Assembly: GCA_022605955.1 (NCBI GenBank) | Contig: JAKCOZ010000032.1 | Location: forward strand, 7,068,001 to 7,132,000 | Direction: 5' to 3' | From: Rallus limicola | Lineage: Eukaryota; Chordata; Aves; Gruiformes; Rallidae | DNA: 64,000 bases | Part shown: in pieces, positions 36,565 to 49,895 of the stretch | How the letters are laid out: each line of letters begins with the position of its first letter | Position numbering within the stretch: the first letter of the stretch is position 1 | Translations under genes and position numbers: made by a program | Notes under the pieces: model-generated | The model's input: the letters and a program-made list of their open reading frames with translations, nothing else | Databases searched by the model: none | Told to the model about the DNA's origin: nothing

Positions 36565-39475
36565 CTCACTGACATTATTCTGCTGCTTTCCACTCTGCAG
36601 CTAGCCCCGTGTCCACCCACTTGTATGGCTTTGTCCAATACTCCAGTACACAGTAAAAATACACATGCTGTTTACTTAAATTTCACAGCCCATGCTAAGC
36701 ATTGACTTGTCAAGGCATCTGGAAGACAAGTGGGAACTCAAAACACTGATAAGAAAAAAAAAGGGGGGGGGGAAGAAGCTCCTGTAGCTCTTCCTCATAC
36801 AGATCTACCAGTAATGCTGCAGACTATTTCCTCCTGCAAGTCACCATCATCTCTTTTCTGCTCACCACCCTGTCACTGCCACCTAGACCACTCTTATGCA
36901 AGTATTTCATCATGCTTTGCTTTAGAGTTTTTCCCCCTCCATATAAAATCTCAGTGTAATGGAATGTTCCATCAGGAGGCCCACGGCACACAGCCAGGCC
37001 TTTGAAAGGGAGTTTGATGATAGATAAAGGTAATTATAGTGTAACATTTGCCATACTACAATTTAAGGCTGTGTCAGCACTTTCCCTCCTTTAAGAGGCT
37101 TATAACTCCATGAGAGCCTCTGGCCTGAAACTTGATAAATACATCCAGCAAAAAAATAATCTGAAATGTGGAGTCAATGAGATGCCTGGAATTGAAAAGC
37201 AGTAATGCCAAAAGTACTCTTGGAGCAATAGTGGATGGAAGATTAGATAGGGGCTGAAAAGGAGTCTGATGGAAACAAATACCAAAAATAAACCACTTCT
37301 CTACTTCTGTATTTTGAAGAGCTGCCAGCAGACAAAATGTTTTTAACCTATAAACTCTTAGTTTCTTGGTAAAATTAAAACTACATTAAGAATGAAAAGT
37401 AGGGACTGAACACACATTCTAGAGCCCAGCAAGTGCCAAGCAAAAGCTCTACCAATCCAACAGTGTGTTTCCCTTCCCCAGGACAGTTTTGCTATTTCCC
37501 TTCTGTGCACTGCCCCCCCACCAATCCTACTACTGTAGGTAAAGCATTGTAACTGTTCAATTTGCAATTTTCCATTAAGAAATCTGCACATAAGCCCTGA
37601 CATCACAAGGGCACCTTATGGACAGCACTCAAAGCGAGTCTGTACAGTTAAGTACAGCCTGTTGGCTCAAGACACCTTAACTCTGTCCATAAGTTAAGTC
37701 TTCTTAAGTCTTAACTTCAGTCCAGAAGTACTGAACAGGAATCTCTCTAATGGGGCTGCACTTTTCCCCATGTACACTGCCATAAACAAGCCCAATTAGC
37801 TGAATTTACACATCCCAAACCAGAGCTTTGCCCTGGCCCCAAATCATTTGGCAAAGCAGCTTCACCGCTCTGAAGATGCTGATATGCCCTACTATGCATT
37901 GAAGAAAGGGGAATATAATGACAGGCATGGGTCAGGGCACTGCTCAGGAAAACACACAGCCTGAGCTGGAAAAGGTCTCAGCAATGGTGTCAAAAATGGT
38001 TTTGACCACAGCTTGCAAAGCTGCCAGAGTGGGCTCTGCTACATTTCTGAAGTCTCCAAATACATCTACATACATGAAGCTTCCACAAATCCTACAGCAT
38101 CCTCTGGAGCAGGACAGAAGCCATGACAGCCCCTCTTGCCCCCATGGCTGTCATTGCTGTATTGTGCTTTTTATAGGAACAGCATACCATTTCACCAGTT
38201 GTGTTCTTGATGAAATCAAGGGAGGGATTTCATCCAGTCAGTAAGACATGGTTATCTGTCCTCAAAAAGTACCAAACAGACCCTTTCCTTTTCAGGGGAG
38301 TCTCTCACACCCCACCAACTCCGTAAAGTTACACCACTGCAGAATTTAAACATTAGAGAACACCAGTGTTTAGCATTTCTTCTTAGAAATCCCATAAAGC
38401 AAAGTCAAAACTCCCATTCTGACAAGTCCCACCACCACTTCATAGCCACAAGTCCTTGAAGCAGCACCAGTTTGCCTGTTATTTAGCAGACAATGTAAAA
38501 CACGTAGCCTGGCACCCTCCTTCTTTGTAAAAACTCTGTCAGTGAGTAAAAGCTTCCCCTGCAGTGGAAACCTGTAGGATACAGGCAGAGCAGATAGCTA
38601 CACATTGCTCCTCTCATTGTAACTTCTGGGGATGGCCATCAGATTAGATCTGGTTCCACATGTGTATGAAGAGGAAAGAATAAACTTACTATGAGCTCAC
38701 GGGCGATAAAAATCTAAGCATGGTAAACATAGAGGTTGGGACCTCCATCAGGATGGAGTTAGGTGGTCCTGGACAAATTTTCAGTGCTGTCAAGGGTCCC
38801 TCATTACCACCCACATGCTGCCAGATACCCACACGCTTCCTTCACCAAGAGGATTTGGCAAGAGTAAGGAAATACACAAATTAAATTATATTTGACTTAA
38901 GAAACTGAGATTGCGAAGGAGAAATCACAGTAGCAACGATCCCAGAGAGACCAGACACTTCCTGGCTCTGTGGATTTACAGGGGGTGCAAGCTGAATGAC
39001 ACAGGAACATTATTTACATTTCAGAAGGGCTTTTCCATATGGGTGGCTGAAAAAAAAGAAGCAAAAGCTACCTTATTGTGGCCCCTGCAGTTTGCAATTG
39101 CCAATTAAGAGAAGGATAAATGCAAGAGAGAAGAGAGGACTTTCTTTATGAGGAAATACAGCCATATTTTTTAATGATCATCTCCACATTCTGCAGAGTC
39201 CACAGAGAAGGTGATTTTATTAAGTTACTGCACACAGAAGAACTACATCGTAAAGTAAGGTGACACCAAATATACATGGGTAAGGTGGAGAAAAAAAACC
39301 TACAGGAAAACAAGGACAATGTGAGAAGCAAAAAATGGTAGTAAAAAAGAGGAAGACATTAACCTGGCTTGAGTAGGAAATCAAAATGGCAAAAAAGTTA
39401 TTTTAAATGAAATTCTGACAGTATTAAGACTCTAGTTGCTCTTCAATTCCCTTCTTTCCCCTTTCTCTGTTTCAG
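36565..39475. other. Unique sequence with an A9-G10 run
   Basis: A run of 9 A followed by 10 G lies at 36754-36772. No repeat family or supported exon was recognised; frames at 37358-37606 (minus) and 37918-38244 (plus) lack motifs. Confidence 0.4.
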
Positions 39476-39486
39476 GCAGCCCACAG
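39476..39486 (+). other. Candidate 11-nt microexon
   Basis: A long pyrimidine tract (ttcccttctttcccctttct followed by ctgtttcag) ends at 39475. Only 11 nt later (gcagcccacag) comes a consensus donor GTGAGTGC at 39487. Exons of 3-27 nt exist in neuronal genes, and such acceptor-donor pairs can also mark recursive splicing or a cryptic exon. It lies inside a 77-codon frame (39436-39669) that also contains the pyrimidine tract and so is unlikely to be coding as a whole. Confidence 0.18.
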
Positions 39487-42400
39487 GTGAGTGCAACAGG
39501 ACTGAAGGATGGAAAACTCACTAGCTGTCAAAGGGCCTGGTACTTTACTCTTGCAGGGTTAAAAGCAGACAGCACTCAGCTAGTAGTAAAAGGCAGCCCA
39601 ATTAAAATTCACAGCACTATTGATCTCAGCCCTGCTCCAGTGAACCCTCTTTCTATTTCTAGCTCATAAACAAGATGACATAGAAAAGAACTATCGATTT
39701 TCATATGATACCTTTTTGGATACATTTTCTTAGAATCTTAAAATTGCATCAAGTGTTCATAAAACAAATGAACTTAACGTGGTCATGGTCTGGCAGACAG
39801 CACAACCCACTTGCCAAGTGTTACACATGGGGGGAGTTAAACCACGTAGACAGGGTCAACTTCACGCAACCTCAAGCTTCCCACCTGGAAACCAAACCAC
39901 ACCATGCCATATCCCATTTGCCTTCTTATTACATGACAGAGCAATAGCTTTTTGCTCCAAATTAAGTTTGTGCTGATCCCAACACTCCCAGCAATGTATA
40001 CAGGGCTGAAACTCATCCCGCTGGCCCTGCAGAGAAGAGCTCCCCAAAGACTGGAGCCTTTGTCCCCTGGGGCACCAGCAAGGCTGCTGGGGTAGCCCCT
40101 CACCCTGCGTGCCTCCCAGAATTCACAGCAGGTTTTCAAGGCAGCTACTGATGAAATAGCTGAGCCCCAGTTTAACACTCGAGGGCAAAAAGGCAGTTAA
40201 AGCACAAGCACCAGAGAAAACAGAAGTGCCATGCTGCCCCTGCTAAAAAGCTTAGGCAACAACTGATTACACCTAGACTGTTCTGGGTGAGGTCAGAGCA
40301 TGACATCTCCAGAGGAGCTGCAGGTCGCAGCACCCACAGTGGGAATATTAGCAATTATATTTGCCACTATTAGAAGAGTTAGAGATACTCTTCCCTCTCC
40401 CTATCAGCCTTCCAGCATTTTCTGTCAGTCCAAGTCAGAATGATACACTGGTTTCCTTGCCTAGAGTAACAAAGCATCCTTACACGAGATGAACAGCACT
40501 CACCAGCCAAAACACAAGAGCTGAGGCTGTTCAGACTGCAAGGCACTAAAACTGCTATTTTTATTACTGCCCTCTCAACTGAGTAACTCACTACATAAAC
40601 TGGGGAGCCAGAAATCAGTAGCTGTGTAAAAAAGCACTAGCTTTCCTATCTGCTTACTTACAACCTGATGCAAAACTGATCATGCCTGTAACTTGCATTA
40701 AGTGAGCCCCCCCATACGCAAGCGTTTCTCAAGCAGGGTAAGGGATAAGCTCTGGTATCACGTGCCTCCCCAAACCACGTTTCAGATAAGAGGAACACTG
40801 GCAGTATTAAGTGTAACTACCAGACCAAACAAAACCACAAGCACCTTACATGCAGCATAACTAATGTCTTGCAGGAGTAAAAAGAAGAAAAACATCTTGT
40901 TTGAGGACTCCTTTTATCTGCAAATTGCTTTGTTCTTGTAAAAAAGAAAAAACCCACAAAAGCAGTGACAATACTCCAACAGAATTAATTTATGATCTCC
41001 TGTTTTTAAGCACAGATCACTTCAAAACTCTGATTTCCTTCAAGGATTTGTTTAAAGCAGAGCAGGTTCATAAACATTTTCTTTTTAAGACAGAGACTAA
41101 GTTGTGGGCTGTTTTGATTCCCTTTTCATAGCAGTCTTACTCAAGAGTATTTCAACAGCTACAGAATTTGCCTTTAAACAAATGAGAAGGACTCCTAAAT
41201 CTTTGCTTTCTGCTGTAGTAGCGACTTCCCCAGTGGGCAGTATCTAGCCTTGTTGTTTCCTATCACTACAGCTGAGTTAGAAGGGGTGTCCCTACTGACA
41301 GGTCTTTATTTCACCTTGAAGTCTTCTAACAGTGGAGAGCCCATGCTGTCCCAGGCACTCTGTGCTTCTGCCCTCTTACTGCTAGGAAGCTCAACCCCTA
41401 CCTTTCACCTTTCTTGCTGAAACCTGACCTTTTCACTTTTTGCACCAACCACTGCAGATAGGTGGAACAAATGAGACCATGCTGCTTTCAAAATCCATTT
41501 TGGGCAACCTCTCCCCACCCAACCACTCCACCAACTTCTGCCTTCACTTCTCTGGACAGCTTTTCTCTGCCAGTCACACTCTCAAATCATCTGTTCGACC
41601 ACTCTTCAGACTCACCAGCTGGGTCTTAGACCAAAAGCTCTCTCTGCAGTTATTTCATGAGTGCCCGTACTGGTTTTGTATAATCTCACATGGTGTGCCA
41701 AAAGCTTTACTGAAAGTTACTGCCCCTGCTTCTCCTAAAACAAAGACCTATTTTTCTGCTTAGAAGTCAGTCAGATGAGTTTACCAAGAACAAATTGTGC
41801 CCATGTGGGCTACTACTTATGTCCACACCTTATCAGTGCTGACAAAGAGATTAACTCTGAAGAATTAAGTAGGTAAGTGACATTGTAGGGGGTTTTCCCC
41901 ATTTCAAAAGAATGATGTGATGCCCACTTTTCCCTGCACCACAGCTGACCACCACAGCTTCTGAAAAGGAACTGTGAAGACTGAATCAGCAGCAAGGAAA
42001 GAAAGCAGCCACTCTAGAGCTAAATATTACTGCAACAGAAGAAAGCCACAATGCCAGCTCCTTGAGTCATACTCGCTTTGATCCCTACACATCCCATTCA
42101 ACACAACAGGAATAAGATGATGTAATACCTGTCCATTGACAGCACAGTTTGGTGACCTCAACTAAGATGAACAGTAACTACATCTCTTCCTCTTACAAGT
42201 TGCTGATTAGAAACATACTTTAAATGAAATCAGAAGGGCAGCTCTAGCACACGACCAGCTGCGTTTCCCTGCAAAAATACCCCAAAACACATATAATTAA
42301 AAAAATTCTAAGCCACTAAATCTTCCTGAATTGAACAGTTTGAAATTAAGTATTAACACCACTTGCATTGCAAGCCAGTGTCATCTGTCAGGACCCCAGC

Positions 42401-43744
42401 TTGCCAACAGTCCATATAAAGTTGCAAACAATCAAGAACATCTATTCTTTCTCCTGCCTGCTCACAGCTGAGGTCACACTAAGGGACTAAAGAAGAGGAA
42501 CTTGCAGGAATACAGCACAAGTGGAAAAACTATTTTTCCAGTGCCTGACAAAGGCCTGACTCTACTGAATGCCAGGTGCTGCTAGGAAAGCAGAAAATGT
42601 GTAATAGCTGCTATTAAGTTCTGTCAGTTGAAAAGTACACACTGTTTACACAGACATCCTGTAATTTTGCATTGCAACTTTCAGGCTCTATTTTGATCCA
42701 CAGTCTATACTTTTTTCAGGCTAAAACTCTGAAACATATTTAAGCAGGGGGAGGAAATAAAAGTCAACCACCTTTCCTAGCACGCACTCAACAGCAAATT
42801 CTCCAACAGAACAACAACATTGGTCATTTCATCAATTCAGGCTTTTGCTGGTTTCTCTTACAATCAGCAATATGCAAGTAACAGTTGTGTCTCTATGGGA
42901 CAAAGAAGAGCTTTTCTAGCTTTTTCAGACTAGAAAGCTGAGCTTGACCTAACAGAAAGAAAAAAACAAGGCAAAATAACCTCAGCCTAGTAAGCCAGTG
43001 AGAAGTTTCAAACTGACTTCAGAGTAAGGGACAAAATTCCATTATAAAGAACGCACAAGAGCGGTGGTAGATCAGATGTGGACTCAGCCTTGCCTAGGTC
43101 GGAAGCCTAAACTCCCCCAAGATACATCAAGAAAGACTGCATGTTGTCTGAAGCCAACTGCACTTCAACTTTTTCCTCCCTTTCACTAACCAAGTGTATT
43201 ACAGTGTAAAGGCTTTGGTGGCTCTAAAACATCCAACCATTGCTTCATTCAAGACATAAGAAAAACCCTCAAAACTCAGTATTTTAGTTGCCAAAGACTG
43301 GGTGTGCTGACACTTCTCTTCCACTGAGACCACTTCCCTTTGGGGACAAAGCCCAGGGCTGCAGATGCTGTTTCCTGCCCCTTCAGCAGTGCTGGGACAT
43401 GCCCCAGCAGGTAGGCTTGCTTGCTCTGCAGGCTATGGCCAGCAAATTGTGGTCCTCTCCTACCACTGGTTACAGCATGTGTTACAGTAGGTAACCTCAG
43501 CACTGTAACAGGTGCTACCGATAGATCACCTCATCCTCACCCACTGCAATACTAGCCAAGAACATGGTTGTTTCTGTGTCTGTTCTTCAGCAGCAGCCCT
43601 AACCCTCAGCTTGCACCTACATCTGGAGGTGCTCCCTTCCCTGGCAAAGTTCGCAACCAAGCAGGAATGAAACAAGGCCCAGACCACAAGGATTAATCTC
43701 CAGAGGCACAAGGTGCCCTTTTTTGTCCTCAATATTTCCCTAAC
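39487..43744. other. Unique sequence, about 4.2 kb without a recognised gene
   Basis: No repeat family was recognised. A strong plus-strand donor (AGTAG|GTAAGTGAC at about 41871) has an acceptor 35 nt upstream, but all three frames of the segment contain stops. Other frames show no motif. Confidence 0.35.
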
Positions 43745-44352
43745 TGTTGCAGTTTGGTGTACCTGTGCGGCTTAGATGGCTTTTGCAAAGCAACAGTTAC
43801 AGTTTGCTGTGAGTTCCCGACAGTAAACAAGAGCTAATTCAAGGCCAAAGTCACTTTTGACCAATGAGAGAAGGATTCATAGCGCCTCTGGGAATCACAT
43901 ATAGAGAAAAAAGCCTGCAGGCTGGCACACTTTGCCACTGGCACAGGAGTCAAAGATGTAACAAGCTGTGCAGATACTAAAGCCAGGCCCAAAAGGAGAG
44001 GGAGGGGGGACAGAATGTTGAAAGAAAGTTTCCCCTGCAGCTCCTGGAGAAGACAATGGCGGAGCAGGATGTCCCCTCACAGCCCATGGATGAGGACAGG
44101 GAGCAGAGACATCTGAGCGCTGTGAAGAGATTGATCCACGCCTCAGCAGGTTTGCCTGGGGACTTGTGACTTTGCAGGGAGCCAGGCTGGGGGAACCCGG
44201 GCCCAAATGCCAGAACCCTGTGGAAGGGAGTCCTGCTGAGAGGCCTGTGGTGAGGAGATGACAACCCGATGGAGAGGACTCACGCTGCAGAAGTTCCTGG
44301 ATATGACTCTCGCGTGGGTGGGACCCCACGGCGCTGTAAGGGAAGAGAGAGA

Positions 44353-44394
44353 GTGTGTGTGTGTGTGTGTAATGCCCCCCCCCCCCCCCCCCCC
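44353..44394. repeat. (GT)9 then C20 homopolymer inside the LTR
   Basis: A GT array at 44353-44370 is followed by AATG and 20 consecutive C at 44375-44394. Such a C/G homopolymer is unstable and hard to sequence, so its true length is uncertain. The minus-strand glycine-run frame here is an artefact. Confidence 0.95.
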
Positions 44395-44438
44395 AGCTGA
44401 GACAGAAGACAGCTCAGGCAGAACGGACTGAAACCCCC

Positions 44439-44640
44439 CACTCCCCATTCCCTGCCCCTCCTGGTGCTGCGATGGGAGGGAAGAAGGGAGTGAATTGACC
44501 ATCCAAGTCAACTGCAAAGAGACACAGGGTGGAGGGAAGTAGAAGTGTTAAGATCTGGGGAAGGAGAGCAGCTTGTACCGCCTGAACTGCACTCCCCATT
44601 CCCTGCCCCTCCCTGCACCATGTTGGGGGGGAAGAGGGGA
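44439..44640. repeat. Internal duplication within the LTR
   Basis: The block cactccccattccctgcccc at about 44440-44459 recurs at 44590-44609. In each case it is followed by a diverged purine-rich stretch (gggagggaagaagggag versus ggggggaagaggggagg). The spacing is about 150 bp. Confidence 0.7.
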
Positions 44641-44904
44641 GGAACATAATGATGAAGTTTAAGTTTGCTAAGATGGGGAAGGTGCTTTAACATCTGGCCA
44701 CTTCTTATTCTTATCTCATTCCGGTACACTGGGTGTATTAGTTGTAGTAGTAAATCACTTTTCTTTCCTTTATTCTGTGCTGGGTTTTTTGCCCATTGCA
44801 CTAATTGGAGAGTGACCCCTCTGTCCTTATCTCAGGGCCTAAGCCTCCAAAAATTGAAGGGGGGAGTGAGCGAGCGGCTTGGTGGGCATTTGGCCTTTAG
44901 CTTC

Positions 44905-47900
44905 ATCTAGTATAGGCTGGCACAGCTCAGCTGGCATCCAAACTACATTTCAACTGCAACATAATGGCAAGATACAAATACGGAAAATAACAGGAACTAG
45001 TGCTGCTCTGATATTACCAGGGCTTATCCTTTCTCCTCCCTTAGATAGACATCTCACCTTCTCAAGGCACACTCTGAAGATAAATGTTAAAAACGTGTCA
45101 CCTTCCCCATTCCAACTATGCAGCTTGAAAGAGAAAAAAAAAATCAGGATGGCATGCAGAACAACTTACATAAAACTTATGTTTCACTGCGTGATCCAGA
45201 CTTGTCAGATGTGAAGGACCAGTGCCACCATCTGGTGCCTGCTAAGGCTTCGATCTTTCTAGTCAGGAATTCATACTTTGGGTAATTCAATACTAGGAGG
45301 AGAGGAAGATAAGCAGTTCTGAAAAATAGAGCAGAAGGCTTAAAAAAAACCCACCCAAACCCTTCAATGCAGCGGTTGCAAAGGAAGCCCGATGTGTCAG
45401 AATGAGCAAAACACAAATACTGTGAGGGGAGAGGGATTAAGTAAAATAAGCAAGCAAGGGCCTGCCAAAGAATAAAAGGCTAAGTCTTAGAAAAAAACAG
45501 ATATCCTGATGCAAATCATATCTATAAACTCAGCCTTCACTCATTACAAACTTTCAAAAATATTTTTCCAAGCATTGCTCACAAGGAGGTCTGGAATCGT
45601 CCAAGAGAAGCGTTAACGATGTCCATGAACTTCACACAGGGAAAGAAAACAATAACACAGCATTTCTTAGTTTTATTCAGCTCATCATAAGAATCCTAAT
45701 TTTCAGACTTAGATAAGCACCTTGATTTTAGAACACATTTGTATGTCTCAATTATTTTACAGTGCACTTGGGAATATTCTGGAACCCTCAGAGCAGTCCC
45801 ACCTGTACCATTCTCAAGGTCAGGGAAAATGGCAGCAACATTCATCAAGGTTTCCTCCCTCACTTCTTAAAGTGGATTCCCAAAATTGGACCTACTTCAT
45901 TTCTGTGTTTTTATGGGAGCCGGGTTAGCATTTTTAATCACACCGGTGGTGAGGGCATCACAGTCTGGGCCACAGCACAGAACGGCACAGGCAGAAAACA
46001 CTCCCCAAGACAGCACACCTCTGTGAAGCTCTGCTGACACAAGCACAATGAGAAAGCCTCTGTGACCCACCCGTGCACAAGGATAACGAGCCATTTGTGA
46101 CAGATGGGAGACTAAAAGGCATTGAAGAAGTTAGCATCACAACACTGAGCTGTGTGTGGCATAGCTGAGGCAGGGCCTGGCTGTGAAGTGCATGGGAAGG
46201 GGGAAAGTACAAAGGCAGGGTGTGTACAGCTCCATCCTTGCATCTGCTTGATGAAGGTCTGACACCATACTCCAAAACTCATTACTTTTTATTAAAGCAC
46301 TAGCCTGGCTCATACTGTGCAGACATAACAGAGCCCCAGCAATAAAAGCAAAGGTAAACAGTAAAGCTCTCCACGAAGAGGCATGCAGGGAGAGCAGCCC
46401 TGGCCCAGCACAGCCGCGCTGCAGCAGCACACACAGCCTCACTAATCCCAGCGCAGAGCTGTGCCAGGCCGCTTCAGACTGCTTTCACTGCTCCCAGCCT
46501 GGCTGGCTCCACAGCCCAGAGCAGCCCAGCCCCAAGACACGCTTCCTAAAACCACACCTAGACCTCCAGATTCCTTCTTACAGGGATGCCTCATTTCCTT
46601 CCCCAACCTGCCCTTCCCTGTCCTGCCTTCCATTGCTCACCCTGCCAAAACAGTCACAAAGGATGCACTGAGCACCTGAGGTTTTGCACAGTTAAGATCA
46701 GAAAAAGTCTAATTGTTCACAGGTGGTTAATGGAAGCTGTGAATTCAGTATCGGACTTCAGTGGTGTAGCAGCTGAAGCAAAACTGAGTAGATACGTATG
46801 CACAGCCAATTCTATTTAGCACTGGTTAAACTCAAACTTTAGGCACCTTAACATTCAAAGCACAGGTGCTTTCAACTTTTCCAGCTACCCTTGAAGCAGT
46901 AACTGCTCAAGTTGCAGCCTTCAGAGCCCTCAGCACGACATACATCTCTTCCTATAGAAAAAGGCCTCTGGCTTCCTCAGACACTACCGCCCTACCCAAT
47001 TAGGCAACGGTTTGTTTGCAGTCCACAGGAACTCCTTCACAGTCAGGGGCTTTGTCACTGACTGTACTCTTCAAATTCCCTCCCAGAGGGAAGGGAAGAC
47101 AAAACATTCTGCCACAAAGCAATAAGGATGAACTGCTAGGTGGACAATACAACCTGGCAGTAATTATTAATAATCTCTGCCAAATATTTCATATACTCCT
47201 AACTTTTTCAAGTACTAATTTAGGCATGGGTTAGCCTAAAGACTATGACACACATGGCAGCCCGCATGCTCTAGTGCTTAACCACTCCTTGGAAGTTAAG
47301 GCACCTGTCCCAGAAAGATTGCAACACCTGAATTTCCAGATGTTTGTAGCCAAGTAGCACGATTCATCAGCATTCTTGTCAGAGCAGTTTGATCCATTTT
47401 TGCAATCTCTGCCTAGCGGTGTCATTTAATTGCTTTCCACTGCTACCTTCTCAGTTGGGCCAGCTTCATTAAAAGGATGGTTTATGTAAGCAGCTTTCTA
47501 AAACATTAATTTTACAAGGCCTAAAGTTAGACAATAATAAATGAAGATTCACATTATCATACGTGCTGTAACTATGTCAGAGCAACAATGTGTAATTTCA
47601 AACCAGTGGAATACTGTATTTATTAATACACAGATTTGAAAGGCAGAAGCCATGCTTACTGACATCATCTGGTAAGAGGTACAGGTATTCTCAAATATGC
47701 CTGGCCAAACTCTGAACTACTGCTCAAGTAGGCAGAAACCTTCAGGGACTGCCCAAGTCAGATCTGAAGCCCTATACAGCAGCCTCCCAACACCAGGCTC
47801 TGCCTTATATTAGCTGGTAGGAAAGTTGGTTCTGTGAGACAGCAGCACAAGGCAAACAATTCTAAGTCCTGACTACCCATTTCTTCCTCTCCAAATCAGA

Positions 47901-48019
47901 AAATATTATTTTCTTCTCATGCATTATGACATTAGGGTTTTGCTGTTTCAGAGGCAAGGTTAGACCAGTCATCAGTCTGTGACACTATAGGATCTACATT
48001 ATGATTTTTATCACAATAT
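44905..48019. other. Unique sequence, no recognised gene
   Basis: A GC-richer patch at about 46380-46640 supports open frames on both strands with no motif. No repeat family was recognised. Confidence 0.35.
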
Positions 48020-48222
48020 AAGGAAGACAATTTTTTAACATCAGCACAATCATTCACTGGAACAACTTCCCCAGGGACATGGCAAAGACACCACTGCTGG
48101 CAGCTTTCACTAGACAGGGGGGCTAGACAATCTCATCCAGGCTCCCTTTCCCACAAAAGGGTGGAGCAAATGATTGTTCAAGGTCCCTTCCAGCCTGGGC
48201 TGTTATGTGATGATGCTATGAC
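48020..48222 (+). mobile_element. Decayed CR1 LINE 3' fragment (copy 5)
   Basis: A diverged CR1 3' UTR: aaggaagacaatttttta, then cactggaacaacttccccag in the position of the usual cactggaacaggctgcccag, then caaggtcccttccagcctgg near the end. No ORF2 remains. It is clearly older than the other copies. Confidence 0.85.
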
Positions 48223-49865
48223 TTCTGTCCCAGTGCCCAAGAGCCAAAAGCCTTCCCCTCCCTGTTGCCTCCATCACCTCCCTCCACCTCCCAGCCAGTT
48301 TATCACTAGGACATTTTCCCCAGAGTCTCGCCAAGTCTTTTCACAGCAACTCCAGTACATCACTTCTTGTCCCTAGACACAGGGAGCAGAGCAGATGGCT
48401 GCTCCACAAATATCTCTTGCATCTGAAGGCTGATGTTATCTCCAAACATCCCCCTTGAATTTTATCTTTGTAAGCCTATGCAAACATAGCTCTTCAGAGC
48501 CCTCCAACATCACGCTTCATTTACCAGTGATCGCCCCATGCTTTACTCTTTTGGCCCAGCTTGCAACATGCCATAAGAACTAACTGCACTACTCCAGGCA
48601 GCACTTGGCAGCATAGCAGGAGGATGACTCCCCCCTCTCCCACAGAAAAACAGACCTCCCTCATACATCCCAGTACTCTTAATATTTCCACAAAAGCTTG
48701 GTCCTGAGGACCAAACAGAACACAGTAACTTCCAGCCCTCTCTTCCAAAGGGCTGTTCTACATCCCATAGCTGGTTTTATGCTTCTCCCAGTTGAGCTGT
48801 TACATCTGCTGTAGCAGTGAAACTCAATGCTTTTGGGGGGACACCTTTTCATAACTCCTTGAGTTCACTGGGAATTCTGTTCCCTCCAACTTTGCTATTA
48901 TGTGCTATGAGGTTAAGTGTGGCCTCTATTCCTTCGTTCAGGTCAGCCACAAATAAAACACTGAGCGGTAACAGCCACATAAGTGACTGCTGGGAAGCTC
49001 ATGGGTACATTCATCCTCTTTTAGTTGGCCACCTACCACTAGTCCCCTGACCCGTCCCACCAGGTGAGCAAACCAGAGAGATTCAGACCTGTCTGTCCCA
49101 TCCCAGTAGATGGGTACACAGAAAGTTACCCTGTTATACCTGCCCCAAAGGCCAGGTTAACCCTCTCCTTGCGAGTCTCTTTCAACCACCACACCAGCGA
49201 GATTAGCTCCTGTAATCTGTGCAGTACTCAGGAGTAACAACTACCCAAGAGGTCCAAGCAAAGCACAGCTTTACTTAAGAGTCAGTAGATTTATCAAGCT
49301 TGCAAACAAAACTACACTATATATTTGGAGCAGTGGACTACAATTACTAGCACTTAGCAAAACTGGAAGTGCTGTTACTATTGTGTGCTGAGAATAAGCT
49401 TACAGGTTGAGAGAGAAAGCGATTGAGAGAGTAAAAAAACAAAAATAAGGTATCACCACTCAGGGATCCAGAGACGATCATCATGAAGTTGCAGCCCTTG
49501 GATAGTGTATGTGCGCTAGATGTCTCGATTCTGCATCTTTTGTGCTCCCTGGCCCCACCCTTCTGAGAGGCCTAGCATATCTTGTGCAGACTCAGCACTG
49601 AGTTGCAAGTGTCATTTCACCTCCCCATTGGGCTGATGGAGCAGTGACCCTGTTCAGGGGCCTCACACAGGCCTTCAGCCAGAAGGCACTCTGCCTCCAC
49701 AGGGCCCCGCTGGCCTGTCCCAGTTCCTTATCGGATAAGGCCAGGATCCCGTTTGTCAAGGGGGCTACTGATTGAGGGGCTGCCCTTGCTGGGACACTCT
49801 CCAGATGGTTTATTGAATGAGGAAGCATAATGTCCAGTTTGTCAAAGTGGCTGCTTGGAGATCAA
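48223..49865. other. Unique sequence, no recognised gene
   Basis: No repeat family or exon-like frame was recognised. Confidence 0.4.
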
Positions 49866-49895
49866 GAGTCTACAGGCCCTTCCAACCTCAGATGG
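49866..49895 (+). mobile_element. Possible CR1 tail vestige
   Basis: Only a short string (acaggcccttccaacctcag) resembles the conserved end of the CR1 3' UTR. It may be chance. Confidence 0.25.

Larger units (their letters stand above)
43745..44904 (+). mobile_element. Solo LTR of an avian ERVL-type endogenous retrovirus
   Basis: About 1.16 kb beginning with TG at 43745 and ending near 44904, with no internal viral genes on either side, so a solo LTR from LTR-LTR recombination is the simplest reading. A CCAAT box (gaccaatgag, 43859-43868) lies about 35 bp upstream of a TATA-like catatagaga (43899-43908), a plausible U3 promoter. The 3' part (about 44690-44893) carries blocks I recall from avian ERVL LTRs, including gtgacccctctgtccttatc and gagcggcttggtgggcattt. 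The middle holds (GT)9, C20 and an internal duplication. I could not find a target-site duplication and the last bases of the LTR seem lost or diverged, so both boundaries are approximate. Confidence 0.75.

Noticed and set aside
38720..38770. Weak resemblance of gaggttgggacctccatcag to a reverse CR1 tail
   Set aside because: Match is too short and lacks the neighbouring conserved CR1 blocks.
41836..41870. Strong plus-strand donor with acceptor 35 nt upstream
   Set aside because: All three frames of the enclosed segment contain stops; probably a cryptic pair.
43895..44517. Overlapping minus-strand frames including a glycine run
   Set aside because: Antisense to the LTR; the glycine run is the C20 homopolymer.
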